Part shown: positions 40,246 through 49,758 of the stretch, piece after piece | How the letters are laid out: each line of letters begins with the position of its first letter | Numbering within the stretch: the stretch's first letter is position 1 | Source: Sphingomonas koreensis | Lineage (GTDB): Bacteria; Pseudomonadota; Alphaproteobacteria; Sphingomonadales; Sphingomonadaceae | NCBI GenBank assembly: GCA_006438735.1 | Contig: RCZF01000001.1 | Coordinates: 744,001 to 808,000, forward strand | Length of the DNA stretch: 64,000 nucleotides | Reading direction: 5' to 3' | The notes under the pieces: model-generated | What the model saw: the letters and a program-made list of their open reading frames with translations, nothing else | What the model was told of the DNA's origin: nothing | Database searches by the model: none | Program-made: the position numbers and the translations under genes

Positions 40246-41022
40246 ATGACGATCCATCTCCACGATTATGAATCCGGCCATAAATATGAAGGCCGCTACA
40301 AGCACGACCTGAAGAAGCTCCAGAAGCGGCTCGAGAAAATCCAGGTCGCGCACGCCGCCCACAAGCGGCCGGCGATCGTCATGCTCGAAGGGTGGGACGC
40401 CTCGGGCAAGGGCGGCATCATCCAGCGAATGACTTCCGAATGGGACCCACGCTTCTACGAGGTCTGGCCGATCAGCGCGCCGACCCCACCAGAGCTGGCG
40501 CATCATTTCCTGTGGCGGTTCTGGAAGCGACTCCCCGAAGCCGGCGACATCGCCGTGTTCGATCGTTCTTGGTATGGCCGCGTGCTCGTCGAACGCGTCG
40601 AAGGCTATGCGTCCGAGCCCAACTGGCGGCGCGGCTATGACGAGATCAACGCCTTCGAAGCGCAGCAGATCGAAAACGGCACGACGCTAATTAAGCTGTT
40701 CATTCATGTAACTCAGGCCGAGCAGGATCGCCGCCTGAAGGCAAGGCTTGAGGAGCCTTGGAAGCATTGGAAGACCGGGCTCGAGGATTATCGCAACCGC
40801 GCCAAGCGCGACGATTATCTCCGCGCGATGCACGATATGTTCGAGCAGACCGACACCAAGGCGGCGCCGTGGACGGTGATCGACGGCAACGACAAGAAAT
40901 CAGCTCGGATTGCGGCGCTCACCGCCGTCGCTGACGCGCTCGAGGCGCATGTCGCAATGGAACCGCCGCCGATCGATCCTGAAGTCGAGAAAGTGGCGCG
41001 TGAGGCGCTGGGGCTGGACTGA
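40246..41022 (+). CDS. ppk2: Polyphosphate kinase 2 family protein
   Basis: A P-loop kinase that uses polyphosphate to phosphorylate nucleotides, or the reverse. The 258 residues contain Walker A EGWDASGKGGII, lid/Walker B-region FDRSWYGRVLVERVEG, and RFWKRLPEAGDIAVF between them. This is the short single-domain class. Class I, II and III members differ in nucleotide preference, and sequence alone does not settle it. The start codon follows GGAGGGG at 40236-40242, which is part of repeat family C. Confidence 0.93.
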   Translation: MTIHLHDYESGHKYEGRYKHDLKKLQKRLEKIQVAHAAHKRPAIVMLEGWDASGKGGIIQRMTSEWDPRFYEVWPISAPTPPELAHHFLWRFWKRLPEAGDIAVFDRSWYGRVLVERVEGYASEPNWRRGYDEINAFEAQQIENGTTLIKLFIHVTQAEQDRRLKARLEEPWKHWKTGLEDYRNRAKRDDYLRAMHDMFEQTDTKAAPWTVIDGNDKKSARIAALTAVADALEAHVAMEPPPIDPEVEKVAREALGLD

Positions 41023-41041
41023 CGTCGCGCGACGCCTAGTT

Positions 41042-41128
41042 GTCATCCCCGCGAAAGCGGGGAGCCAGCTCCTTCGGGTTCACAAGGCCCAGCGGCACGA
41101 GATGGGTTCCCGCTTTCGCGGGGATGAC
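41042..41128. repeat. REP-like palindromic repeat, family A, copy 4
   Basis: Left arm 41042-41067 begins GTCATCCCCGCGAAAGCGGG; right arm 41103-41128 ends with CCCGCTTTCGCGGGGATGAC. It lies between the convergent ends of ppk2 and a small ORF. The 87-bp length is close to copy 3 and to the element inside holB. Confidence 0.85.
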
Positions 41129-41154
41129 GATGGGACCTCCCGGATCGCAGCCGC

Positions 41155-41337
41155 TCAACGCAACTTGGCGATGTTGAGCCCATCCTCTTTGGCACGTTGC
41201 TTGACCGATTCCTCGCTTCGGGTCAGCGCCTTGGCGATCGCCTTCAGCGCCATGCCCTTCTTCGCGAGCGTATGCAGTTTCTGCACCTCGTCCTGCCGCC
41301 ACGGCTGGCGGTGTCGCTCGAAACTCTTCTCGCTCAT
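41155..41337 (-). CDS. Small SANT/HTH-like hypothetical protein
   Basis: A 60-residue basic protein. The pattern PWRQDEVQKLHTLAKKG then KAIAKALTRSEESVKQRAK resembles a three-helix Myb/SANT-like or helix-turn-helix DNA-binding unit, but no family is certain. The start codon overlaps the Gre-factor-like gene's stop (ATGA), so it is translationally coupled and probably real. No ribosome-binding site is needed if re-initiation occurs. Confidence 0.7.
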   Translation of the reverse strand: MSEKSFERHRQPWRQDEVQKLHTLAKKGMALKAIAKALTRSEESVKQRAKEDGLNIAKLR

Positions 41338-41807
41338 GCCGTCTCCTCGGGGATCGGCGAAACCGCGATCACCTCGATCGCCTCGGCCTTACCGTTGAAA
41401 TCGACCCGTTCGCCGGGCGTCGCGCCGAGCAATGCATGGGCCAGCGGCGCGGCATAGCCGATCCGGTCGCTCGCCGGATCGGCCTCATCGGCGCCGACAA
41501 TATCGATCACGCGCTCGCGCCCGGCGAGTCGAATGCGAATGCGTGAACCGATGCCGGCCTCGTCATCATCGGGCGGCGGGGCGATCTCGGCGGTGGTCAT
41601 CCGCGTCACCCAATAGCGCAACTCGCGGCGCAGCGGCTCGATCGCCTCGCCCTCCGCAGCCGTAATCGCCGTCTCCAGCACGGCGACCTTGGCCGCAATC
41701 AATCGTCGGCCGCGCGCCGTCACCAGATTCGGCCCCGGCGGCAGCGGCAGTTCGAACCGCGGTTCCTTGTGTTCGTCGTCGCTCTCGCGACGGAAGGCTA
41801 CACTCAT
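41334..41807 (-). CDS. GreA/GreB family transcription elongation factor-like protein
   Basis: A 157-residue Gre-factor relative. The N-terminal coiled coil reads VTARGRRLIAAKVAVLETAI, with LRRELRYWVTRM further on and the acidic tip around PPPDDDEAGIG. The C-terminal domain contains RIRLAGRERVIDIVGADEAD, with GYAAPLAHALLGATPGERV before the end, matching the FKBP-like Gre fold. Classic GreA reads about the same length, but this is a divergent form, so rescue of backtracked RNA polymerase is inferred. It is coupled to the small downstream gene. Confidence 0.85.
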   Translation of the reverse strand: MSVAFRRESDDEHKEPRFELPLPPGPNLVTARGRRLIAAKVAVLETAITAAEGEAIEPLRRELRYWVTRMTTAEIAPPPDDDEAGIGSRIRIRLAGRERVIDIVGADEADPASDRIGYAAPLAHALLGATPGERVDFNGKAEAIEVIAVSPIPEETA

Positions 41808-41820
41808 GGCCGTCTAACGA

Positions 41821-42450
41821 TCAGGCGGGCGCAAAGGTGCCGTCGCCGCCCATCACCCACAGCACGCCGTCACGGATCGCGAAATAAGCGCCACGCAGCG
41901 CGAGCTTGCCCGCGGCCTCGCGCTCGGCGACGAAAGGAAAGGAGCGTAGATTGGCGAGCGAGACGCGGACGGTTGCGAGCTCGAGCGCGCGGGTCGCTTC
42001 GGGCCCGGTGCCGCAGTCTGCGACGACCTTGGCGCGTGCGTCGTCGAGCATATCGACCCAATGCGCGACGAAGCCGCCTTCGCCGGGCGCGGCGCCGTCG
42101 AACACGCCGGTCAGCGAGGCCTGGACGCCGCCGCACGAGCCATGGCCCATGACCAGGATTTCGGGCACCTCCAGTTGCGTCACGGCATATTCGATCGCCG
42201 CCGAAACGCCGTGTCGGCCACCGCCGGTTTCATAAGGCGGAACAAGCGCGGCGATGTTTCGGACGACGAAGATCTCGCCCGGCGACACGTCGAATACCGT
42301 GGCGGGATCGGTGCGGCTGTCGGCGCAGGCGATCACCATCACGCGCGGGCTCTGGCCCTCGGCGAGTTCGGCCCAGCGATCGTGCTGGCGCTTGTAATCG
42401 GTGTCGCGAAAGCGGTGGTAGCCGCTGATGAGATCGGAAAAGTCAGTCAT
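41821..42450 (-). CDS. Beta-class carbonic anhydrase
   Basis: Interconverts CO2 and bicarbonate. The 209 residues show ACADSRTDP with zinc ligand Cys42 and the Asp44/Arg46 dyad, and MGHGSCGG with zinc ligands His103 and Cys106. The start at 42450 was chosen because a longer frame adds 12 residues without support. It is divergent from lipA across 65 bp and lies 13 bp after the Gre-like gene on the same strand (which begins at 41807), so the three minus-strand genes may be co-transcribed. Confidence 0.95.
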   Translation of the reverse strand: MTDFSDLISGYHRFRDTDYKRQHDRWAELAEGQSPRVMVIACADSRTDPATVFDVSPGEIFVVRNIAALVPPYETGGGRHGVSAAIEYAVTQLEVPEILVMGHGSCGGVQASLTGVFDGAAPGEGGFVAHWVDMLDDARAKVVADCGTGPEATRALELATVRVSLANLRSFPFVAEREAAGKLALRGAYFAIRDGVLWVMGGDGTFAPA

Positions 42451-42515
42451 GACTGCATCTTTTGCAGGCGCGCGCAGGGGTGGCAAGCGCGGCGAACAAT
42501 CGCTATCTGGCGGCG

Positions 42516-43478
42516 ATGAACGAGATGACCCCGCTCGCGCGCGAACCGCGGCAGCGCAAACCCGATTGGATCCGCGTCAAGGCGCCGACCAGCGTGGGTT
42601 TCGCCGAAACCAAGGCGCTAATGCGCGCGAAGAACCTTTCCACCGTGTGCGAAGAGGCCGCCTGCCCGAACATCGGCGAGTGCTGGACCAAGAAGCACGC
42701 CACCGTGATGATCCTGGGCGACACCTGCACGCGGGCGTGCGCCTTCTGCAACGTCAAGACAGGCATGCCGCGCGCCGTCGATCCCCTGGAGCCCGAGCAT
42801 GTCGCCGAAGTAGCTGTGCAGATGGGGCTCGCGCATATCGTCATCACCTCGGTCGATCGCGACGATCTGCCCGATGGCGGGGCGAAGCAATTCGTCAAGG
42901 TGATCGAGGCGATCCGCGCCGCCGCGCCCGCGACAACGATCGAAATCCTCACCCCCGATTTCCGCAACAAGGCCGATGCCGCGGTCGAGATGATCGTCGC
43001 GGCGCGACCCGACGTCTATAACCACAACCTCGAAACCGTCCCGCGGCTCTATCCGACGATCCGCCCCGGCGCGCGCTATTATGCCTCGCTGCGGCTGCTG
43101 GAAAGCGTGAAGAAGCACGATCCGTCGATCTTCACCAAATCGGGGGTGATGCTGGGACTCGGCGAGCAGCGTTTGGAAATCCATCAGGTGATGGACGACA
43201 TGCGCTCGGCCGACGTGGATTTCCTGACGATGGGGCAATATCTCCAGCCGACGCCGCGCCACGCCAAGGTGATGGATTTCGTGACACCTGCCGCGTTTGA
43301 TGCCTATGCCGCAATCGCGCGCGCCAAAGGGTTCTTGCTGGTGGCGTCGTCGCCGCTGACGCGGTCGAGCTATCACGCCGGCGACGATTTCGCCCGGTTG
43401 CGCGCCAATCGCGAGGCGAAGCTGGCAGCGGCCGGCAAGGGCGCCACTATCCCGGCGCAGTCCGGGGTCCAGGCTTAA
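42516..43478 (+). CDS. lipA: Lipoyl synthase
   Basis: Radical-SAM enzyme that inserts sulfur into octanoyl groups to make lipoate. The 320 residues show both cluster motifs: the auxiliary [12 protein letters not shown] (Cys45, 50 and 56) and the radical-[11 protein letters not shown] (Cys71, 75 and 78). [18 protein letters not shown] sequence and [11 protein letters not shown] follow. The ATG at 42516 begins the usual N terminus; a longer frame from 42462 overlaps the divergent carbonic anhydrase promoter. It is followed by the RatA-like gene after 8 bp. Confidence 0.97.
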   Translation: MNEMTPLAREPRQRKPDWIRVKAPTSVGFAETKALMRAKNLSTVCEEAACPNIGECWTKKHATVMILGDTCTRACAFCNVKTGMPRAVDPLEPEHVAEVAVQMGLAHIVITSVDRDDLPDGGAKQFVKVIEAIRAAAPATTIEILTPDFRNKADAAVEMIVAARPDVYNHNLETVPRLYPTIRPGARYYASLRLLESVKKHDPSIFTKSGVMLGLGEQRLEIHQVMDDMRSADVDFLTMGQYLQPTPRHAKVMDFVTPAAFDAYAAIARAKGFLLVASSPLTRSSYHAGDDFARLRANREAKLAAAGKGATIPAQSGVQA

Positions 43479-43486
43479 GGCATCTG

Positions 43487-43981
43487 ATGCCCAAGCATCA
43501 CGAAACCCGGCATTTGCCCTATAGCCCCGAGCAGATGTTCGATCTGGTCGCCGATGTCGGCCGCTATGGCGAGTTCCTGCCCTGGGTCAGCGCGATCCGC
43601 GTGCGATCGGACAGCGACACGCAGATGGTCGCGGACATGATCGTCGGCTTCAAGGGTCTGCGCGAAACGTTCACCTCGCGCGTCGAGAAGCAGCGACCGG
43701 GCGAGCTCCACGTCGATTATGTCGATGGGCCGCTCAAATATCTGCGCAACCACTGGCACTTCCGACCCGATGGAGCGGGGGGCTGCGTCGTCGATTTCGC
43801 GGTCGACTTCGCGTTCAAGAATCGCGTGTTCGAGATGCTGGCAGGCCAGGTATTCGATCGCGCGCTCAGGAAGATGATCGGCGCGTTCGAAGAGCGAGCC
43901 CGCGTGCTCTACGGTGCCCGATCGACCGCAACGTCGCCCTCGGACGGCATCAACAGCTCGAGCGCGCACAGCGCCGCCTGA
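43487..43981 (+). CDS. RatA/Coq10 family START-like protein
   Basis: A 164-residue polyketide-cyclase/START fold protein related to Coq10 and YfjG/RatA. The N terminus HHETRHLPYSPEQMFDLVAD and VSRVEKQRPGELHVDY-like core are typical, with YLRNHWHFRP and VVDFAVDFAFKNRVFEML later. In mitochondria Coq10 binds ubiquinone. The E. coli homologue was called a toxin, but no antitoxin is here, so a ubiquinone-linked role is favoured. It converges with the CinA-like gene and overlaps its 3' end by 73 bp. Confidence 0.9.
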   Translation: MPKHHETRHLPYSPEQMFDLVADVGRYGEFLPWVSAIRVRSDSDTQMVADMIVGFKGLRETFTSRVEKQRPGELHVDYVDGPLKYLRNHWHFRPDGAGGCVVDFAVDFAFKNRVFEMLAGQVFDRALRKMIGAFEERARVLYGARSTATSPSDGINSSSAHSAA

Positions 43982-44442
43982 AGCCGCACGCCGCCGCGCC
44001 CGAGATCGCCGAACTCCCGCCGATCGGCCACCACCTGCGCTGGATCCGCGCCGCGCTCGGCGCGCGCGAACACGACGGTGCCGACGGGCTTTTTCTCGCT
44101 ACCGCCGCCGGGGCCGGCGATGCCGGTGATCGCCACCGCGACATCGGCGTCGGACAATTCCAGCGCGCCCTGCGCCATGCTCCACGCCACCGCGACCGAC
44201 ACCGAGCCGAAGGTTTCCAGCACGTCGCTCGAAACCTTGAGCGTGCCGAGCTTGGCATCGTTCGAATAGGTGACGAAACCGCTTTCGAAGACGTCGGATG
44301 CCCCCGGCACCTCGGTCAGCGCCGCCGCGACGAGGCCACCGGTGCAGCTTTCGGCGAGCGCGATGCGGCGGCCGAGCGCGCGGTTGGACTCGATCACGCG
44401 AGTCGCGGCGGCGATGAGGTCGGCGGGAAGCAGGCTGTCCAT
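43909..44442 (-). CDS. CinA-family nicotinamide-nucleotide amidohydrolase
   Basis: A 177-residue CinA C-terminal domain protein (PncC type), which deamidates nicotinamide mononucleotide. RRIALAESCTGGLVAAALTE and GIAGPGGGSEKKPVGTV are family signatures. It lacks the N-terminal MoCF domain of full-length CinA. The last 73 bp overlap the end of the convergent RatA-like gene, both read in real frames. Confidence 0.92.
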   Translation of the reverse strand: MDSLLPADLIAAATRVIESNRALGRRIALAESCTGGLVAAALTEVPGASDVFESGFVTYSNDAKLGTLKVSSDVLETFGSVSVAVAWSMAQGALELSDADVAVAITGIAGPGGGSEKKPVGTVVFARAERGADPAQVVADRREFGDLGRGGVRLQAALCALELLMPSEGDVAVDRAP

Positions 44443-44446
44443 AAGA

Positions 44447-44992
44447 TCAGCGCCTATCGGCCGGGCAGATCGGAATGTCGAGCGTCTGGCGATCGCCCGG
44501 GTTCCCGAACTGGGCCTGTTTTTCGCGCGCGAATTGCAGCGCAGAGACGATCAGCCCGGCGGTGTTGCGCGCCGGCAGCGGTTGGAGCAGCGTCGCCATG
44601 TGATCGATCTGCCGGCAATCCTTGGGCTGGACGGTGCCGATCAGCGCCGGGCCGAGCAATGAGGTCAGCATCGGCCGGGTAAAATCGGATTGCAACAACG
44701 GCGCGATATCTGGCCCGGCGACCCGTGCCAGCGCCGCGCGCGCCGCCGGCCAGGCGCGATCGGCCTCAATCTGATATTTGACCAGAAACGCGCCGCCGGT
44801 CTGCCGCACCAGCGAAGCCGGCGGCAGCACGCCAGCGCAGATCTGGCCGACCTGCTGGATGAGTTCGGGCATAGCGACCAGCGCGATCGAGGTCGCCTCG
44901 GTTGTGGTGACGCACGGCGTCGCCGCCGACGCAGCCGCGCTCGACGCGAACCAACAGGCCGCGCCGACCGAAAGGAACAGCGATTTTATCAT
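44447..44992 (-). CDS. Hypothetical exported protein
   Basis: A 181-residue protein with a signal peptide (FLSVGAACWFASSAAASAA, cleavage near 24) and a mature helical domain. Cysteines at CVTTTEATS, QICAGV, KDCRQ and the C-terminal PICPAD could form two disulfides. I do not recognise the family. The ATG overlaps the ispDF stop by 4 bp (ATGA), so it is coupled to it and lies 4 bp before the cinA-like gene. Confidence 0.78.
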   Translation of the reverse strand: MIKSLFLSVGAACWFASSAAASAATPCVTTTEATSIALVAMPELIQQVGQICAGVLPPASLVRQTGGAFLVKYQIEADRAWPAARAALARVAGPDIAPLLQSDFTRPMLTSLLGPALIGTVQPKDCRQIDHMATLLQPLPARNTAGLIVSALQFAREKQAQFGNPGDRQTLDIPICPADRR

Positions 44993-46146
44993 GAGAAATC
45001 CTCGGGCACGCGGATCGTCGCGCTGGCCTGCGCGGCGATGCCTTCGCCGCGGCCGGCGAAGCCGAGCCGCTCAGTAGTGGTCGCCTTGATGCTGATCTGG
45101 CGCGGCGACAGCTTGAGCAGCCCGGCGATACGGTTACGCATCGCGTCGCGGTGCGGGCCGATCTTGGGCGCCTCGCAGATGAGCGTAAGGTCGATGAAGT
45201 CGATCACGCCGCCCTCGGCCGCGACGAGATCGGCGGCGTGGGTGAGAAACTGCGCGGAATCGGCGCCGCGCCACTGCGGGTCGCTCGGCGGGAAATGCGT
45301 GCCGATGTCCCCCGCGGCGATCGCGCCGAGCAGCGCGTCGGTGATCGCGTGGAGGGCGACATCGGCGTCGCTATGCCCAGATAGCCCCATGTCGTGCGGG
45401 ATCAGCACGCCGCCGAGCCACAATTGCTCGCCGGCCTCGAGCCGGTGGACGTCGAAGCCGGTCGCGCTGCGCACGCGCAAGCCTGCCGCCAGTCGCGCTT
45501 CGGCGGCGGCGACATCGGCGGGATAGGTCACCTTGTCGAGCATCACATCTCCTTCGACCAGCGCCACCGACCCGCCGAACTGGCGCACCATTTGCGCGTC
45601 GTCGCTGGCGTCTTCGCCCTCCGGCCAATGTCGATGCGCCGCCAATACCGTCTCGAAGCTGAACGCTTGCGGCGTCTGGACGCGAACCAGCCCGTCGCGC
45701 GGGACGATGTCGCCGAGCGCGCGGCCGCCATGCGCCAATGTGTCGGCGACGCCGAGCGCCGGAACCGCGCCGTCATGGTGGTCGAGCGCCGCCAGCAGCG
45801 CATCGATCACCGCCGCTGGAACGAACGGCCGCGCGGCATCATGAATCAGCACGCGCCTTGCGCCGCCGGTTGCGGCGATCGCTTCCAACCCGGCGCGAAC
45901 CGACTCGCGGCGCGTCGCGCCGCCGGTGATGCCCGCGCCGGGGCCGATAGCGGACTCGAGCAAGGCTTGCTGCCCCGCGCCGATCACCGCCATCACATCG
46001 TCGATCGCGGGATGGGCGGCGAGCGCTGCATAGCTGTGCGCCAGCATCGGCTTGCCGCCGAGGGCGAGGAATTGCTTGGGGTGTCCGCCGATCCGCGTGC
46101 CCTGGCCAGCGGCGACGATCAGCGCAACGGTGCGGTCGGCGGTCAT
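44989..46146 (-). CDS. ispDF: Bifunctional IspD/IspF (MEP cytidylyltransferase / MECDP synthase)
   Basis: Catalyses two non-consecutive steps of the MEP isoprenoid pathway. The 385 residues comprise an IspD half ([15 protein letters not shown] at the N terminus, [30 protein letters not shown]) and an IspF half from about residue 228. The IspF half starts [19 protein letters not shown] and has [17 protein letters not shown] with its zinc-binding Asp and His. The fusion is usual in alphaproteobacteria. It is divergent from dusB across about 80 bp. Confidence 0.96.
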   Translation of the reverse strand: MTADRTVALIVAAGQGTRIGGHPKQFLALGGKPMLAHSYAALAAHPAIDDVMAVIGAGQQALLESAIGPGAGITGGATRRESVRAGLEAIAATGGARRVLIHDAARPFVPAAVIDALLAALDHHDGAVPALGVADTLAHGGRALGDIVPRDGLVRVQTPQAFSFETVLAAHRHWPEGEDASDDAQMVRQFGGSVALVEGDVMLDKVTYPADVAAAEARLAAGLRVRSATGFDVHRLEAGEQLWLGGVLIPHDMGLSGHSDADVALHAITDALLGAIAAGDIGTHFPPSDPQWRGADSAQFLTHAADLVAAEGGVIDFIDLTLICEAPKIGPHRDAMRNRIAGLLKLSPRQISIKATTTERLGFAGRGEGIAAQASATIRVPEDFS

Positions 46147-46226
46147 CGCGTCCGCCTAGCGGATGCGCGCCGTGCTTGCCAGCCGCGGCGTGCTCGACTA
46201 TGCGCTGCCTAAATTTCAGGCACATC

Positions 46227-47225
46227 ATGAAGAAACTCGCGCCCATCCAGATCGGCCCCGTCCGGATCGACTCGCCCATCGTGCTCGCGCCGATGACGGG
46301 GGTGTCCGACATGCCGTTTCGCACGCTCGTGCGGCGCTATGGCTCGGGGCTCAACGTCACCGAGATGATCGCCAGCCAGGCCGCGATCCGCGAGACGCGG
46401 CAATCGATCCAGAAGGCGGCCTGGCATCCGCTCGAAGAGCCGGTGTCGATGCAGCTGGTCGGCTGCACCGCGCAGGAAATGGGCGAGGCGGCCAAGCTCG
46501 CCGCCGACAAGGGCGCGGCGATCGTCGATATCAACATGGGCTGCCCGGTTCGCAAGATCGTCAACGGCTGGGCCGGCTCGGCGCTGATGCGCGATCTGAA
46601 ACTCGCCGGCGATATCGTTGAATCGGTCGTCAAAGCGGTCGACGTGCCGGTCACACTCAAGATGCGGATGGGCTGGGATCACGCCAGCCTCAACGCGCCC
46701 GAGCTCGCCCGCATAGCGCAGGACATCGGCGTCCAGATGATCACCGTTCACGGCCGCACACGCTGCCAGATGTATCGCGGCAGCGCCGATTGGAGCTTCG
46801 TCCGGCAGGTCAAGGACGCGGTGACGATCCCGGTGATCGTCAATGGCGACATCTGCTCGATCGAGGACGCCGAAACCGCGCTTGAGCAATCGGGCGCGGA
46901 CGGGCTGATGATCGGGCGGGGCGCTTATGGTCGGCCGTGGCTGCTTGGCCAGATGATGGCGTGGTTCGCCACCGGGCGACGCGTGCCCGATCCCTCGCTC
47001 GACGAACAATATCGCGTTATCGCTGAGCATTACGACGCGATGCTCGATCATTATGGCGCCGAAACCGGTGTCAACATGGCCCGCAAGCATATCGGCTGGT
47101 ATACGCGCGGGCTGCACGGCTCGGCGGAATTCCGCAACCGCGTCAATCAGGAGCCCGAGGCGGCGGTCGTCAAGGCGATGCTCGCCGAATTCTACGCGCC
47201 GTGGCGCTCTCGTGCCGCCGCTTGA
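46227..47225 (+). CDS. dusB: tRNA-dihydrouridine synthase DusB (NifR3)
   Basis: FMN enzyme that reduces uridines in the tRNA D-loop. The 332 residues show [13 protein letters not shown] at the N terminus, [11 protein letters not shown] (catalytic cysteine), [19 protein letters not shown] and a C-terminal RNA-binding helical domain. The ATG at 46227 fits the family. Its stop overlaps the ntrB start by 14 bp; the dusB-ntrB-ntrC order is the classic alphaproteobacterial nifR3 operon. Confidence 0.96.
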   Translation: MKKLAPIQIGPVRIDSPIVLAPMTGVSDMPFRTLVRRYGSGLNVTEMIASQAAIRETRQSIQKAAWHPLEEPVSMQLVGCTAQEMGEAAKLAADKGAAIVDINMGCPVRKIVNGWAGSALMRDLKLAGDIVESVVKAVDVPVTLKMRMGWDHASLNAPELARIAQDIGVQMITVHGRTRCQMYRGSADWSFVRQVKDAVTIPVIVNGDICSIEDAETALEQSGADGLMIGRGAYGRPWLLGQMMAWFATGRRVPDPSLDEQYRVIAEHYDAMLDHYGAETGVNMARKHIGWYTRGLHGSAEFRNRVNQEPEAAVVKAMLAEFYAPWRSRAAA

Positions 47226-48291
47226 GGCCATTGCCGGGGCAGGGCCGAGCCATGCCGAGTTGCTCGCGGCGCTGCCAGTCGCCGTGCTGACGGTCGATCG
47301 CCAGGGGCGCATCGCCCACGCCAATGCCGAATGCGAAGCGCTGCTCAACATGTCCGAGCGGGCGATGATCGGTCAGCTGCTCGAAGCGGTCCTGACGCCG
47401 CCCGCGTTCGACACGCGACGCGACGGACGCGCGCTCGCCGCGTTCGATACCGAGATCGAGACGAGCCGCGCCGGTCGTATCCGGCTCGACTATCTTGAGG
47501 CCGAAGTCGCCGATCCGCAGGGCTGGCGAACGATCACGCTGCATCATGCCGCCACCTCGCGCCGGATCGGGCTGACCGCCGATCGTGCATCGGGCGCGCA
47601 TGCCGCGATCGGCGCGGCGGCGATGCTCGCCCATGAGATCAAGAATCCGCTTTCCGGCATCCGCGGCGCCGCGCAGCTGATCGCCGGCAGCGGCGATGCC
47701 AATGGCGACTTGACCACGCTGATCACGACCGAGGTCGATCGCATTGCCGCGCTGATCGATCGGATGCAGGATTTCACCGACACCCGCCCGCTGACGCCGA
47801 CGTCGCACAACATCTATCCCTTGCTCGATCACGTGCGCCGCGTCGCCCGCGCTGGCTTTGCACGCGATGTGCCGATCGAGGAACAGTTCGATCCGTCGCT
47901 GCCGGCCGTGCTCGCCGACGGCGACGCCGTGCTTCAGGTCATGCTGAATTTGCTCAAGAATGCGTGCGAGGCCGTGCGTGGCCGCGCCACCGGGCGCGTG
48001 ATGCTGACGACCGCCTATCGCCACGGCATGGCGGTCAGCGCCGCGCAAGGCGCGCCGCGGCGGCCGCTGCCGATCGAAATCTGCGTGATCGACAATGGCG
48101 ACGGCGCGCCGCCGGAGATCGCCGGCCATTTGTTCGAGCCGTTCGTTTCCGCCAAGCCCGAAGGGCAGGGGCTTGGCCTCGCCTTGGTCGACAAGCTGGT
48201 GCGCGACATGGGGGGCATCGTCCAATACGGCCGCGAGGGCGATCCCGTGCACACCGTGTTCCGCGTGTTGTTGCCGCGCGCGTCGCAATGA
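47212..48291 (+). CDS. ntrB: Nitrogen-sensing histidine kinase NtrB
   Basis: Soluble kinase of the NtrB/NtrC pair, controlled in other bacteria by PII. The 359 residues have an N-terminal PAS domain ([20 protein letters not shown]), the phosphorylated histidine in [12 protein letters not shown], an N box ([12 protein letters not shown]) and a G box ([10 protein letters not shown]). The GTG start at 47212 is the only start codon that gives the PAS domain without an unsupported extension. The gene overlaps dusB by 14 bp and ntrC by 4 bp. Confidence 0.94.
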   Translation: MPPLEAIAGAGPSHAELLAALPVAVLTVDRQGRIAHANAECEALLNMSERAMIGQLLEAVLTPPAFDTRRDGRALAAFDTEIETSRAGRIRLDYLEAEVADPQGWRTITLHHAATSRRIGLTADRASGAHAAIGAAAMLAHEIKNPLSGIRGAAQLIAGSGDANGDLTTLITTEVDRIAALIDRMQDFTDTRPLTPTSHNIYPLLDHVRRVARAGFARDVPIEEQFDPSLPAVLADGDAVLQVMLNLLKNACEAVRGRATGRVMLTTAYRHGMAVSAAQGAPRRPLPIEICVIDNGDGAPPEIAGHLFEPFVSAKPEGQGLGLALVDKLVRDMGGIVQYGREGDPVHTVFRVLLPRASQ

Positions 48292-49715
48292 GCCGCACCG
48301 GCCGCATTCTTGTCGTCGACGACGACGCCGCGATCCGCGCCGTGGTCGGCCAGGCGCTCCGCCGTGATGGCCATGACGTCACATTGGTCGGCTCGCTCGC
48401 GGAGATGCACGCGCAGCTGGCGAAGGCGGCGCCCGACGTGCTGGTGAGCGACGTCGTCCTGCCCGACGGCAACGGCCTCGACATGATCGCCGCGCTCGTC
48501 GCCGAGCATCCCGCGCTGCCGGTGATCGTGCTGTCGGCGCAGAACACGCTGACCACCGCGGTGCGCGCGACCGAGGTCGGCGCTTATGATTACCTGCCCA
48601 AGCCGTTCGATCTCGACGCCTTGTCGCATGCGGTGCGCGGCGCGCTCGGCAGTGGGGAACGGGGCGCGGCGGCCGATCCGATCGGCGAGGAAGACCGCGC
48701 GCTGCCGTTGATCGGGCGATCGCCGGCGATGCAGGACGTCTACCGGGTGATCGCCCGCGTCGTTGCCAACGATTTGACGGTGCTGATCTCGGGCGAATCG
48801 GGCACCGGCAAGGAGCTAGTTGCGCGGGCGATCCACGATCTCGGGCCGCGCCGCCGATCGCCGTTCGTCGCGATCAACATGGCGGCGATCCCGCGCGAGT
48901 TGATCGAGGCCGAGCTGTTCGGCCACGAACGCGGCGCCTTCACCGGCGCGCAGGTCCGCACTGCCGGGCGGTTCGAGCAGGCGGCGGGGGGAACGCTGTT
49001 CCTCGACGAAATCGGCGACATGCCGATCGAGGCGCAGACCCGGCTGCTGCGCGTGCTGCAATCGGGCGAGTTCACCACCGTTGGCGGCGCGCGCACAATC
49101 CGCGCCGATGTGCGCATCGTCGCTGCGACGAATCGCGCGCTCGACAGGCTCGTCGCCTCGGGCCAGTTCCGCGAGGACCTATTCTATCGGCTCAACGTCG
49201 TGCCGGTCGCCTTGCCGGCGCTGCGCGAACGACGCCAGGACGTCGCGTTGCTCGCGCGCCATTTCCTCGATCGCGCCGCCGAGGAAGGGCTGCCGCGCAA
49301 GCAACTCTCCGAAACGGCGACGACCGCGCTGATCGCGCACGATTGGCCGGGCAACGTCCGCGAGCTGGAAAATCTGATGCGTCGGATCGCCGTGCTGGGC
49401 CGCGAGGACGTGATCGGCGGCGAGGCGATCCAGGCGATCCTCGGAGCGCCCGCTATCGAACCTGCCGCAATGTCCAACCCGGCGATCGAGGCGGCAGTGC
49501 ACGCCCGCCTCGCAGCGCTCGCTCGAGACAATCCCGCCGCGCTCGACGACGGGACGCTTTATGATCGCGTGATCGGCGAAGTCGAGCGGCCGCTGATCGA
49601 GGCGATGCTCGCGCGCCATGGCGGCAACCAGTTGCGCGCCGCCCGAGCACTCGGGATCAACCGCAATACGCTGAAAAAACGGCTCGATACGCTCGGCATA
49701 GACCCCGATCGCTAA
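48288..49715 (+). CDS. ntrC: Nitrogen response regulator NtrC (sigma-54 activator)
   Basis: Enhancer-binding activator for nitrogen genes. The 475 residues comprise a receiver domain (LVVDDDAAIR, phospho-Asp in VLVSDVVLPDGNG) and an AAA+ domain with Walker A GESGTGKE, the intact GAFTGA loop and Walker B GGTLFLDEIGD. A C-terminal Fis-type helix-turn-helix follows (AARALGINRNTLKKRL). The ATG overlaps the ntrB stop (ATGA). The downstream gap of 90 bp to ntrY is the only break in this gene run. Confidence 0.96.
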   Translation: MSRTGRILVVDDDAAIRAVVGQALRRDGHDVTLVGSLAEMHAQLAKAAPDVLVSDVVLPDGNGLDMIAALVAEHPALPVIVLSAQNTLTTAVRATEVGAYDYLPKPFDLDALSHAVRGALGSGERGAAADPIGEEDRALPLIGRSPAMQDVYRVIARVVANDLTVLISGESGTGKELVARAIHDLGPRRRSPFVAINMAAIPRELIEAELFGHERGAFTGAQVRTAGRFEQAAGGTLFLDEIGDMPIEAQTRLLRVLQSGEFTTVGGARTIRADVRIVAATNRALDRLVASGQFREDLFYRLNVVPVALPALRERRQDVALLARHFLDRAAEEGLPRKQLSETATTALIAHDWPGNVRELENLMRRIAVLGREDVIGGEAIQAILGAPAIEPAAMSNPAIEAAVHARLAALARDNPAALDDGTLYDRVIGEVERPLIEAMLARHGGNQLRAARALGINRNTLKKRLDTLGIDPDR

Positions 49716-49758
49716 GCCATGCGCCACGACCGGGCGAGCGCCATCAGCGCTGAAGCGT

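Noticed and set aside
26561..41128. CRISPR array
   Set aside because: Repeats are few, far apart, palindromic and without regular spacers or cas genes.
43487..43981. RatA as part of a toxin-antitoxin system
   Set aside because: No antitoxin-like partner; the family is better explained by a Coq10/START role, and the gene sits beside lipA as in many genomes.
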